In this document: piece by piece, positions 14,582 through 22,291 of the stretch
Numbering within the stretch: the stretch's first letter is position 1
Layout: every line of letters starts with the position of its first letter
DNA from: Paucibacter sp. Y2R2-4
GTDB lineage: Bacteria > Pseudomonadota > Gammaproteobacteria > Burkholderiales > Burkholderiaceae_C
NCBI RefSeq assembly: GCF_025717535.1
Contig: NZ_JAJIRO010000002.1
Span: 682,001-746,000 of the forward strand
Reading direction: 5' to 3'
Length of the DNA stretch: 64,000 nt
Program-made: the position numbers and the translations under genes
Notes under the pieces: generated by a model
The model's database searches: none
The model's input: the letters and a program-made list of their open reading frames with translations, nothing else
What the model was told of the DNA's origin: nothing

Positions 14582-16575
14582 CACTCGCTTCCCTTCACTT
14601 CTTCCGAGACTTCCATGACTTGCAGTTCCACCAAGACATCGCCTGCGGCCACTGCATCTTTTGGCGCTGCGTGAATGGCTTTGACGCGCGCGGCCATGCC
14701 CGCTGTCAGCCACATCTCCATCTTCATGGCCTCAACGCTGAGCAAGGCCTGACCCTCGCTGACCCTGTCGCCCACCTGCACCAGCAGCTGCGCGACCAGG
14801 CCGGCCACCGGCGAGCAGGCACGCAAAGGATCATCGGCGCGCTGGGCGCTCTGCGGAAAGGCCGAGACCTCGCTGAAAACATGACAAGCCGCCTCGCTGA
14901 CCAAGTGCAGCTCGGGCCCGTCCGGCGTTTCGGTGCCGCGACAGATGAGGCGGCGCTGCACCCCATCGAGGCGCACACGGGTCCAGCCATCGCCGACTTC
15001 GGGCAAGCGTTCAAAGTCATGCTGCTGGCCCGAGTCGGTGATGCGAACCTGCTGACCCAAACAAGCCACACGCAAGCTCTTGCGCTCCGCGCCGCATTGC
15101 AGGCTGAGCTGAAACGCTTGCACGCAGATCGGCCGCGCTGAGGCCGGGCCTGCCGCCAAGGCCATCAATCCTGCGGCGATCAGCCAATCGCGATGCTGCG
15201 GCTGGGGTCGCTGCATCAGCGCTGCGCCTGCCTGAGCCCAGGCGTCCAGCGTGCCAGTATCCATTCGGGCCTCGGCAAAGACTGGGTGTTGCAGCAGATC
15301 CCGCAGAAAGCGACCGTTATTGCGCAGCCCCAGCAGGGGCAGGTCTTCAAGGGCCGCGCTCAAACGACGCCGCGCATCATCGCGGTCACGGCCATGCACG
15401 ATCAGCTTGGCCACCATGGCATCGTAAAAAGGCGAGACCTCGTCGCCCTCTTGGATGCCCGCATCGACGCGCACATCCGCTTGTGTCCTTTGCGGCGCCC
15501 AGCCAATGATGCGGCCGGTCTGCGGCGCGAAGGCTTCATAAGGATCCTCGGCATACAAGCGCGCCTCGATGGCGTGGCCGCTGAACTGGATCTGTTCCTG
15601 ACGCAAGGGCAAGGCCCCGCCGGCCGCCACTCTCAGCTGCCATTCGACCAAGTCCAAGCCGGTGATCGCCTCGGTGACCGGATGCTCCACCTGAAGCCGG
15701 GTGTTCATCTCCAAGAAGTGATGCTTCAACTCAGCGTCCACGATGAACTCCACCGTGCCCGCGCCCACATAGCCTACGGCCAGGGCGGCAGCCACCGCAT
15801 CGCGGCCCATGGCTTCGCGCATGGCCGGGCTGACGATGGGCGAAGGCGCTTCTTCAATCACCTTCTGCCGGCGCCGCTGGGCGGTGCAGTCGCGCTCACC
15901 AAGATGCACAGCATTGCCTCGGTTATCCGCAAAGACCTGCACCTCGATATGACGCCCACCCTCAATCAGGCGTTCCAACATCAGGTTGCCATCGCCAAAA
16001 GCACTCTCGGCCTCACGCCGTGCGCCGGCAATGGCTTGCGCCAGCTCGCTGGTTTGCAAGGCCAGGCGCATGCCACGGCCACCGCCGCCGGCCACCGCCT
16101 TGACCAGCAAGGGGAAGCCCAAGGCCTCGGCCTCGCGCTGCAAGCTGGCATCGTCTTGCTGCTCGCCCAAATAGCCGGGCGCGCAGGGCACACCCGCTGC
16201 CAACATGCGGCGTTTGGCACCAGCCTTATTGCCCATGGACAAGATGCTGGCCGCAGGTGGCCCAATGAACACCAGCCCGGCGTCCACACAGGCCTGGGCA
16301 AAGTCGGCCCGCTCGGACAAAAAGCCATAGCCGGGGTGAATAGCATCGGCGCCAGTCGCGCGCGCCGCAGCCAGAATTGCCTCGATGTTCAGATAGGACT
16401 GAGCCGCCGGCGAGGCGCCGATGTGCACGGCCTCATCGGCCTGCAGCACATGCGGCGCGCCGCGGTCGGCGTCGCTATAGACCGCCACGCAGCGATAGCC
16501 GAGCCGGCGCGCCGTGCGCAGGATGCGGCAGGCAACCTCGCCCCGGTTGGCGATCAAGATCTTTGAAAAACTCAT
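14581..16575 (-). CDS. atuF: Biotin carboxylase/biotin carrier subunit, geranyl-CoA (or methylcrotonyl-CoA) carboxylase alpha
   Basis: A 664-residue alpha subunit: biotin carboxylase (about 1-450; ATP-grasp glycine loop GGGGRGM, EMNTRLQVEHPVTE), a linker BT domain, and a C-terminal biotinyl domain with the biotin lysine in VEAMKME. It carboxylates biotin with ATP and bicarbonate; the beta subunit (18.8-20.4 kb) then transfers CO2 to the acyl-CoA. The start at 16575 overlaps the upstream hydratase stop by four bases. The operon order SDR-beta-dehydrogenase-hydratase-alpha is that of atuBCDEF in Pseudomonas, which favours geranyl-CoA over methylcrotonyl-CoA; sequence alone does not exclude a leucine (liu) role. 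Confidence 0.88.
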   Translation of the reverse strand: MSFSKILIANRGEVACRILRTARRLGYRCVAVYSDADRGAPHVLQADEAVHIGASPAAQSYLNIEAILAAARATGADAIHPGYGFLSERADFAQACVDAGLVFIGPPAASILSMGNKAGAKRRMLAAGVPCAPGYLGEQQDDASLQREAEALGFPLLVKAVAGGGGRGMRLALQTSELAQAIAGARREAESAFGDGNLMLERLIEGGRHIEVQVFADNRGNAVHLGERDCTAQRRRQKVIEEAPSPIVSPAMREAMGRDAVAAALAVGYVGAGTVEFIVDAELKHHFLEMNTRLQVEHPVTEAITGLDLVEWQLRVAAGGALPLRQEQIQFSGHAIEARLYAEDPYEAFAPQTGRIIGWAPQRTQADVRVDAGIQEGDEVSPFYDAMVAKLIVHGRDRDDARRRLSAALEDLPLLGLRNNGRFLRDLLQHPVFAEARMDTGTLDAWAQAGAALMQRPQPQHRDWLIAAGLMALAAGPASARPICVQAFQLSLQCGAERKSLRVACLGQQVRITDSGQQHDFERLPEVGDGWTRVRLDGVQRRLICRGTETPDGPELHLVSEAACHVFSEVSAFPQSAQRADDPLRACSPVAGLVAQLLVQVGDRVSEGQALLSVEAMKMEMWLTAGMAARVKAIHAAPKDAVAAGDVLVELQVMEVSEEVKGSE

Positions 16576-17378
16576 TGCGGTGCCCACCGTGGTTTGCGCT
16601 GCTCTACAAAAGCCATCACGCCCTCTTGACCTTCCGGCCCCGCCGCCGCGTGAGCAAAGGCCTCGGCCGCCTCTTCCACCAGCGAGGCCGCCTCGTGATG
16701 GCAGGCGCGCGCCATCAAGCGCTTGGTCGCCGCAACCGCCTGGGGCGCGCACTGCAGCATGCCGCTGAGATGGCGCGTCAGCGCGGCGTCCAATTGGGCG
16801 CCGGCATGCAGCTCATGCACCAGGCCGAGCTGCAAGGCCTGGGCGGCATCAAGCCGCCCGCCACAAACCGCCAGGCGCCGCGCTTGCGAATATCCGAGGC
16901 GCTCGACCAAGAAGGGCGCAATCTGCGCCGGCACCAGGCCCAGCGAGGTCTCGGGCAAACGAAAGCTGACCGTCTCGCTGGCCAAGACCAAGTCAGCCAC
17001 GCAGGCCAGACCAAAGCCTCCGCCCATCACCGAGCCCTCCAGCACCGCCACCACGGCCAAAGGGCTGCGCGCAAAGGCGCCGCACAGATGGCCAAAGGCG
17101 GCATTCATCTGCTGCAACACGCCAGCGCCCTCGTCGGCCATGCGCATGCGCGCTTGCGCCATGTCCTTCAGGTCGGCGCCGGCACAAAAATGGCCGCCGG
17201 CACCGCGCAAGACCAACACGCGGACTTCGCCGCCCTCTTCGGCATCGGCCAGAGCGACGCGCAACTCGGCCACCATTTCCAGCGAGAGCGCGTTGCGGAC
17301 CTCCGGCCGATTCAAGCTCAGGTGCAGAACCCCACCGGCTTCGCGGCGCAGTTCCAGCGTTTTGTAGTGCTGCAGCAT
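16572..17378 (-). CDS. atuE: Enoyl-CoA hydratase, isohexenylglutaconyl-CoA hydratase-like
   Basis: A 268-residue crotonase-fold enzyme. The start MLQHYKTLEL at 17378 has ACGAGGAGGG upstream. Motifs: LNRPEVRNALS, GAGGHFCAGADLKDM (oxyanion hole), VVAVLEGSVMGGGFGLACVAD, and PETSLGLVPAQIAPF with the catalytic-region glutamates. It would hydrate the carboxylated product, isohexenylglutaconyl-CoA in terpene catabolism or methylglutaconyl-CoA in leucine catabolism. Its stop overlaps the alpha-subunit start by four bases, and it lies 17 bases after the acyl-CoA dehydrogenase, both consistent with one operon. Confidence 0.88.
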   Translation of the reverse strand: MLQHYKTLELRREAGGVLHLSLNRPEVRNALSLEMVAELRVALADAEEGGEVRVLVLRGAGGHFCAGADLKDMAQARMRMADEGAGVLQQMNAAFGHLCGAFARSPLAVVAVLEGSVMGGGFGLACVADLVLASETVSFRLPETSLGLVPAQIAPFLVERLGYSQARRLAVCGGRLDAAQALQLGLVHELHAGAQLDAALTRHLSGMLQCAPQAVAATKRLMARACHHEAASLVEEAAEAFAHAAAGPEGQEGVMAFVEQRKPRWAPQ

Positions 17379-17395
17379 GGCGATGCCCTCCTCGT

Positions 17396-18550
17396 TCAGT
17401 GGCTGCCTTTGGGCAGCGTGCCTTCGAGCTTGCAGATGATGCCCAGCATCACTTCGTCCGCCCCGCCGCCAATAGACACCAGCCGCCCATCGCGGAAGGC
17501 CTGGCTGATGGGGTTGTCCCAGGTGAAGCCCATGCCGCCCCAGTACTGCAAGCAGCTGTCCGCCACCTCGCGGATCAGCCGCCCGCATTTGAGCTTGGCC
17601 ATAGAGGCCAGCTTCATCACGTCCTTGCCCGCCACATACTGTTCCACCGCGGAATAGGTCAGCGCCCGCAGCGCCTCCACCTCGGTGCGCAACTCGGCCA
17701 AACGGAAGTGCACCACTTGGTTGTCCAGGATGCTCTTGCCAAAGGCCTTGCGCTCGCGGGTGTACTCAATCGTCAGATCGATCAGGCGGTCTAGATTTTT
17801 CAGTGAGGAGGCCGCGCCCCAGAGACGCTCCTCTTGGAACTGCATCATCTGGAACATAAAGCCCAGGCCCTCTTGGCCGATCAGATTGCGCTTGGGCACG
17901 CGGACGTTGTCGAAGAAAAGCTGCGCGGTGTCGGACGCGTCCATGCCGATCTTGTGGATCTTCTGACGGCTGATCCCGACGGCGTCCATGGGCACCACGA
18001 TCAAGCTCTTGTTCTTGTGCACCGGGCCTTCGCTGGTATTGGCCAAGAGACAGCACCAGTCGGCTTGCATGCCGTTGGTGATCCACATCTTGCCGCCATT
18101 AATCACATAGTCACCGCCTTCGCTGCGCGCCGTGGTCTTGACCGCAGCCACGTCTGAGCCGCCCCCCACTTCGCTGACGCCGATGCAGCCGACCAAATCA
18201 CCCGCGATGGAGGGCGTTAGGAACTCGCGTCGCAACTCATCACTGCCGAAGCGCGCCAGCGCCGGGGTGCACATATCGGTGTGCACGCCAATGCCCATGG
18301 GCACACCGGCGCAGTAGCAGGTACCCAGGGCCTCGGCCATCACCATCGAGTAGCTGAAGTCCAGCCCAGCGCCACCAAACTCCTCCGGATACTTCAGGCC
18401 CAAGAGGCCCAAGTCGCCCAGCTTCTTGAACACCGCGTGCGCGGGGAACTGCTCGGCCTTCTCCCATTCGGGCACATAGGGGTTCAGCTCTTTCTCGACA
18501 AACTTGGCCACCGTGTCGTAGAGGGCGCGGTGTTCTGGGCTCAGGTTCAT
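17396..18550 (-). CDS. atuD: Acyl-CoA dehydrogenase, citronellyl-CoA dehydrogenase-like
   Basis: A 384-residue FAD-dependent dehydrogenase. The ATG at 18550 (MNLSPEHRALY) matches the family start; the open frame runs further upstream only because the inserted repeat at 18574-18735 has no stop in that frame. Motifs: IGVSEVGGGSDVAAVKTTAR (FAD-binding), MWITNGMQADW, and YTRERKAFGKSI. The usual C-terminal YEGTxE is replaced by GGGADEVMLG, so the catalytic base must come from another helix, as in isovaleryl-CoA dehydrogenases. In the atu order it would oxidise citronellyl-CoA to geranyl-CoA. It is separated from the upstream carboxyltransferase by 204 bases that are mostly a repeat element. Confidence 0.87.
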   Translation of the reverse strand: MNLSPEHRALYDTVAKFVEKELNPYVPEWEKAEQFPAHAVFKKLGDLGLLGLKYPEEFGGAGLDFSYSMVMAEALGTCYCAGVPMGIGVHTDMCTPALARFGSDELRREFLTPSIAGDLVGCIGVSEVGGGSDVAAVKTTARSEGGDYVINGGKMWITNGMQADWCCLLANTSEGPVHKNKSLIVVPMDAVGISRQKIHKIGMDASDTAQLFFDNVRVPKRNLIGQEGLGFMFQMMQFQEERLWGAASSLKNLDRLIDLTIEYTRERKAFGKSILDNQVVHFRLAELRTEVEALRALTYSAVEQYVAGKDVMKLASMAKLKCGRLIREVADSCLQYWGGMGFTWDNPISQAFRDGRLVSIGGGADEVMLGIICKLEGTLPKGSH

Positions 18551-18573
18551 ATCTAGGTCTCCGTGCTTGTTGT

Positions 18574-18735
18574 AGAACTTGTCCGTCAATAGTCGGGGTC
18601 GGCTGCCGGTCGCTTTGAACGCATGGCTGCGTTGCAGATCCTCGCGATACCTCCGGGTATCGCTCCGGTATGCGCCTTGCTCTGCGCTCAAATCGTCTCG
18701 CCACCCTCTGACCCACCTATTGACGGACAAGTTCT
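18574..18735. mobile_element. MITE-like inverted-repeat element inside the atu-like operon
   Basis: AGAACTTGTCCGTCAATAG at 18574-18592 and its exact reverse complement at 18717-18735 bound a 162-base unit. Both arms continue inward with imperfect pairing. Inside lies another perfect hairpin, GCGATACC/GGTATCGC at 18644-18663. There is no transposase gene, so this is a non-autonomous or REP-type element. It splits the gap between the beta-subunit and dehydrogenase genes and would fold into a long stem in the operon mRNA. No direct target duplication was evident. Confidence 0.75.
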
Positions 18736-18754
18736 TAGAAATCCGAGCTCGGGC

Positions 18755-20365
18755 CTAAAGCCGCGCCACGCCAAAGCTATTGCCATGCAGATGGCGTTGA
18801 TCGGCCTCACGCGCTAGGCTCAGAGCAAGGGCCAGCGTGCGGCGGGTATCGCGCGGGTCGATCACGCCGTCGTCCCAGAGCCGGGCGGTGCCGAAGAGCA
18901 CGCTGGACTCACGGTCGATGCGGGCGCGCAGCTGCTCGCTCATGGCGGACAAGGCTTCGTCATTGACCTCAGCGCCCATGCGCTCCAGCTTGGCCCGGTT
19001 GATGATGTCCATCACCTTGGCGGCCTGCGCGCCTCCCATCACCGCGGTGCGGGCCGTTGGCCAGGAGAAGATGAAACGCGGATCGAAACCGCGACCACAC
19101 ATGCCGTAGTTGCCGGCCCCGAAAGAGCCGCCCAGCACGATGGTGAACTTGGGCACCCTCGCATTGGCCACCGCCTGAATCATCTTGGCCCCATGCTTGA
19201 TGGCGCCGCCGCGCTCGGCGGCCTTGCCCACCATATAGCCGGTGGTGTTCTGCAGAAAGACCAAGGGCGTGCCGCTCTGGTCGCAGAGTTGAATGAACTG
19301 CGCGGCCTTGGTGGACCCCTGCGGCTGGATCGGCCCGTTATTGCCAATCAGGCCGACGCGTTGGCCTTCGATGCGCGCGTGGCCACAAACCGTCTCGACG
19401 GCGTACTCGGCCTTGAACTCCAAAAAGTCCGAGCCATCGACCACGCGGGCGATCACCTCGCGCACGTCATAGGGCTCGCGCTCATCTTGCGGCACCACGC
19501 CCAGCAGCTCTTCGCTGGGATACAAGGGCAAGGGAGCAGGGATTGGAGCCTTGACCTCATCCCAATTCAATTGCCCCAGCAACTCGCGGGTCAGCGCGAT
19601 CGCGTGCGCATCGTTCTCGCTCAGGTACTCGCCCAGGCCGGTGATGCGCGCATGGGTGTCGGAACCGCCCAACTCTTCGTCACTGGCATCCTCGCCAATC
19701 GCGGCCTTGACCAGCGGAGGGCCCGCCAGATAAATGCTGGAGCGATCCTTCACCAGCACCACATAGTCCGACAAGCCTGGCAGATAGGCACCACCGGCCG
19801 TGCTGGAGCCATGCACCACGGCGACCTGCGGCAGGCCCATGGCCGAAAGACGCGCTTGGTTGGCAAAGCTGCGCCCGCCTTCCACAAACATCTCGCTTTG
19901 GTACATCAGATTAGCGCCGCCGCTCTCCACCAAATAGATCAGTGGCAGCTTGTTCTCGCGCGCAATCTCCTGGGCCCGCAGCGCTTTCTTCAAGCCCATG
20001 GGCGCCACTGTGCCGCCCTTGATGGCGCTGTCGCTGGCGGAAATCATCACCCGCTTGCCGGTCACCACACCGATGCCGACGATGGAACCGCCGCCCAGCA
20101 CCGCCTTCTTGCCATCGTCATCGTGCATACCCAAACCGGCCAAGGGCGACAACTCCAGAAAGCCGGAGTCGCGATCTAAGAGGCGGGCCACCCGTTCACG
20201 AGGCAAGAGCTGACCCCGGGCCTCGAACTTGGCGCGCTTGCTTTCCGATTCAGCCACCACCTTGGCCTCCAGCGCGCGAATCTCGGCCAAGCGCTCGTTC
20301 ATGCGCCGCGCATTGGCGGCAAAGGCGGTCGAGCGCGGGTTGATGCGGCTGTGGATGACGCTCAT
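18755..20365 (-). CDS. atuC: Carboxyltransferase beta subunit, geranyl-CoA carboxylase-like
   Basis: A 536-residue crotonase-fold carboxyltransferase that moves CO2 from biotin to an unsaturated acyl-CoA. Motifs: LVESGGANLMYQSE, VVHGSSTAGGAYLPGLSDY, IYLAGPPLVKAAIGEDASDE, FLQNTTGYMVG and GGSFGAGNYGMCGRGFDP. The segment GLGMHDDDGKKAVLGGG and the MGLKKALRAQEIA region follow, from memory, the AtuC pattern rather than the LiuB (methylcrotonyl) pattern, supporting geranyl-CoA as substrate. The start overlaps the upstream SDR stop by four bases (ATGA). It must pair with the alpha subunit four kilobases downstream in the operon. Confidence 0.88.
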   Translation of the reverse strand: MSVIHSRINPRSTAFAANARRMNERLAEIRALEAKVVAESESKRAKFEARGQLLPRERVARLLDRDSGFLELSPLAGLGMHDDDGKKAVLGGGSIVGIGVVTGKRVMISASDSAIKGGTVAPMGLKKALRAQEIARENKLPLIYLVESGGANLMYQSEMFVEGGRSFANQARLSAMGLPQVAVVHGSSTAGGAYLPGLSDYVVLVKDRSSIYLAGPPLVKAAIGEDASDEELGGSDTHARITGLGEYLSENDAHAIALTRELLGQLNWDEVKAPIPAPLPLYPSEELLGVVPQDEREPYDVREVIARVVDGSDFLEFKAEYAVETVCGHARIEGQRVGLIGNNGPIQPQGSTKAAQFIQLCDQSGTPLVFLQNTTGYMVGKAAERGGAIKHGAKMIQAVANARVPKFTIVLGGSFGAGNYGMCGRGFDPRFIFSWPTARTAVMGGAQAAKVMDIINRAKLERMGAEVNDEALSAMSEQLRARIDRESSVLFGTARLWDDGVIDPRDTRRTLALALSLAREADQRHLHGNSFGVARL

Positions 20366-21267
20366 TTCAGTACCTCAGGCACGGCCGCGCGATGAAAGCC
20401 GTCAAAGGCCGGTGTGCCCGCGTGATCGATGGAGGGGAACATCGGATTTCCCAGCGAAGCGCCGCCGTCGATTTGCAGCGTCACGCCGGTGATGAAACCG
20501 GCCGCGGGCGAGAGCAAGAAGACAATAGCCGAGCTGATCTCGGCCTCGCTGGCCAGGCGGCGCAGCGGCACATGGTCTTTGAGCTTGCGAATCATGGGCT
20601 TGATCGCATCGCCATAACTGTCCATGCCACTGGAGGCCACCCAGCCCGGTGCCACCGCATTCACCCGCACCCCGGCATGGGCCCACTCAAAGCTGGCACT
20701 CATGGTCAGATTGCTCATGCCGGCGCGCGCCGCGCCGCTGTGCGCCATGCCGGGCATGCCGTTGCGGAAGTCGGCCGTCATATTGACGATGGCGCCACGG
20801 CCCTGCCCCTGCATGCTTTGTGTGAAAATCTCGCGCATCATCAAGAAGCCGCCGGTCAAATTGTTGGCCACCACCGCCTCAAAGCCGCGCTTGCTGATCA
20901 TCATCAGCGGCGCCGGGAACTGCCCACCGGCGTTGTTAACGAGGCCATGAATCGGGCCATGCTCGGCGATCACGCCAGCCACCTGGGCCTTGACCGCTTC
21001 GTCATCGCGGATGTCAAAAGCACGCCAGGCGCACAGCCCGCCGTCGGCTTGGATCTCTGCGGCCACGGCCTTGAGCTTTTCTTCGCTGCGGCCCGAGATC
21101 AAGACCTTGGCGCCCAGAGACGCCAACTCATGCGCCACACAGCGACCAATCCCGGAGCCGCCGCCGGTCACCCAGATCAACTGACCCGCAAACAGGCCGG
21201 GGCGAAATACCGAGCGATAGTGGGACGACGAAGGCTCAGCCTTCGGAACAGCGGCAACCTCACTCAT
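20362..21267 (-). CDS. atuB: SDR oxidoreductase, AtuB/2,4-dienoyl-CoA reductase-like
   Basis: A 301-residue short-chain dehydrogenase fold with a clear cofactor site (VTGGGSGIG) and NNAGG. The usual YXXXK catalytic motif is absent: the aligned segment is AHSGAARAGM, i.e. His and Arg in place of Tyr and Lys, similar to 2,4-dienoyl-CoA reductases. The start MSEVAAVPKAEPSS at 21267 is preferred because GCAGGAG lies upstream; a GTG at 21285 overlaps that site. It is the first gene of the minus-strand operon and is coupled by ATGA to the beta subunit. Likely role: redox step on a citronellol- or geraniol-derived intermediate; exact reaction uncertain. Confidence 0.85.
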   Translation of the reverse strand: MSEVAAVPKAEPSSSHYRSVFRPGLFAGQLIWVTGGGSGIGRCVAHELASLGAKVLISGRSEEKLKAVAAEIQADGGLCAWRAFDIRDDEAVKAQVAGVIAEHGPIHGLVNNAGGQFPAPLMMISKRGFEAVVANNLTGGFLMMREIFTQSMQGQGRGAIVNMTADFRNGMPGMAHSGAARAGMSNLTMSASFEWAHAGVRVNAVAPGWVASSGMDSYGDAIKPMIRKLKDHVPLRRLASEAEISSAIVFLLSPAAGFITGVTLQIDGGASLGNPMFPSIDHAGTPAFDGFHRAAVPEVLK

Positions 21268-21310
21268 AGGGGCAAGCTCCTGCACTGCGGCAATTCGGCA
21301 CTTAGCGATC

Positions 21311-21329
21311 CATGCCTGAGCCAGGCATG
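21311..21329. promoter_or_regulatory. Perfect palindrome, possible operator upstream of atuB-like gene
   Basis: CATGCCTG at 21311-21318 and CAGGCATG at 21322-21329 form a perfect inverted repeat with a three-base centre, 44 bases upstream of the atuB-like start in the divergent gap. It could be an operator for the MerR-type regulator encoded at 21.8 kb. Confidence 0.45.
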
Positions 21330-21350
21330 ACCTTGTGGGTTGATAGCTTC

Positions 21351-21358
21351 CGTTAACG
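21351..21358. promoter_or_regulatory. CGTTAACG palindrome, LiuR-type operator candidate
   Basis: An eight-base perfect palindrome in the 219-base region between the divergent atuB-like and SCP2 genes. MerR-type regulators of the LiuR group are known to bind short palindromes with an ACGTNNACGT-like core; this site resembles such a core, but I cannot confirm the match without a motif model. Confidence 0.4.
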
Positions 21359-21486
21359 TCACCCCTATTGCCTATCGGTGATTACCATGAAACTAAGGGC
21401 AGCGTTTGTGCGTAGCATGCAGACACGCTTGGAGTGCCCAACCCAGGCCCAGCCCCTTCGCAGATACCCCACAACAGGAGAGCCCT

Positions 21487-21783
21487 ATGGACATGCAAGC
21501 CGCTACCACTGCCCTGCGCGCCAAAGTCGGAGACGACAGCGGCCTCAATGCCATCCTCAAGTTCGACTGCGGCGCCGATGGCGTGGCGGTGATTGATGGC
21601 AAGTCGGTGCCGAACAGCGTCAGCAATGAAGACCGCGAAGCCGACTGCACCGTGGCCATCTCGCTGGAGAACCTGGCCGCCCTTTTGAGCGGCGAGCTCA
21701 ATCCCATGAACGGCTTCATGATGGGCAAGTTCAAAGTCTCGGGCGATATGAGCGTGGCCATGAAGCTGCAACGCGTGGTTTGA
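21487..21783 (+). CDS. SCP2 sterol-binding-fold protein
   Basis: A 98-residue single-domain SCP2 protein starting at ATG 21487 behind AGGAG. Its segments SGLNAILKFDCGADGVAVIDG, DCTVAISLENLAALL and NPMNGFMMGKFKVSGDMSVAMKL (read in pieces) are the standard lipid-binding tunnel fold. SCP2 proteins bind fatty acyl-CoA or isoprenoid lipids. It opens the plus-strand arm of the degradation locus, directly before the MerR regulator, with which it touches or overlaps. A role as carrier of a hydrophobic CoA ester is an inference from context. Confidence 0.92.
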   Translation: MDMQAATTALRAKVGDDSGLNAILKFDCGADGVAVIDGKSVPNSVSNEDREADCTVAISLENLAALLSGELNPMNGFMMGKFKVSGDMSVAMKLQRVV

Positions 21784-21800
21784 GCGCTGCAGCCGCAAGC

Positions 21801-22286
21801 ATGGACCTCAAGCTCATGAGCAGCAGTAGCCAGAACAGCAGCACGGCAGCGCGCACCGCCGCCGCCCGCGAGGTGTTGAATCAAAGCGCGGCCGGTGCAC
21901 CGGTGGAAGCTTTGTTCGGCATCACCGAGTTGTGCGCCGAGTTTGATTTGTCGGCCCGCGCCATCCGCTTTTATGAGGATAAGGGCCTGCTGCAACCACG
22001 CCGCGTCAATGGCGCGCGGGTCTACACCCAGCGCGACCGCACTCGGCTGAAGTTGATTTTGCGCGCCAAGGCCTTGGGTTCCTCACTGGCGGAGATCAAG
22101 CAATTCTTGGACCTGTACGGCACCCACGGCGAGGGCCGTGCCAAGCAATTGCAGTTCACGCTGGAGCGCACCGATCAGGCGATTGCCGAGTTAGAACAAA
22201 AGCGCGCCCATATCGAGGCAACCCTCGCCGAGTTGCGCCTGATCAACACATCGGTGCGCCAGCAACTGGCCGCCCAGGAGAAGTAA
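21801..22286 (+). CDS. MerR family regulator, LiuR-like
   Basis: A 161-residue regulator with the MerR winged helix near residues 45-110 (FGITELCAEFDLSARAIRFYE, then RVYTQRDRTRLKLILRAK) and a C-terminal dimerising coiled coil (TLERTDQAIAELEQKRAHIEATL). No metal-binding cysteines follow the coil, so it is not a metal sensor. This class includes LiuR, which represses branched-chain amino-acid and related acyl-CoA catabolism in proteobacteria. The ATG at 21801 was chosen; a TTG at 21780 overlaps the SCP2 stop and an ATG at 21816 is also possible. It likely controls both arms of the locus through the divergent gap. Confidence 0.85.
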   Translation: MDLKLMSSSSQNSSTAARTAAAREVLNQSAAGAPVEALFGITELCAEFDLSARAIRFYEDKGLLQPRRVNGARVYTQRDRTRLKLILRAKALGSSLAEIKQFLDLYGTHGEGRAKQLQFTLERTDQAIAELEQKRAHIEATLAELRLINTSVRQQLAAQEK

Positions 22287-22291
22287 ACACC

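Noticed and set aside
18551-18730. N-terminal extension of the citronellyl-CoA dehydrogenase-like gene
   Set aside because: The extra codons run through the inverted-repeat element and match no dehydrogenase; the family start is at 18550.
14581-20365. Leucine (liu) degradation operon as the primary call
   Set aside because: Gene order and the beta-subunit motif fit atuBCDEF better; a liuE-like lyase is missing. A leucine role cannot be fully excluded.
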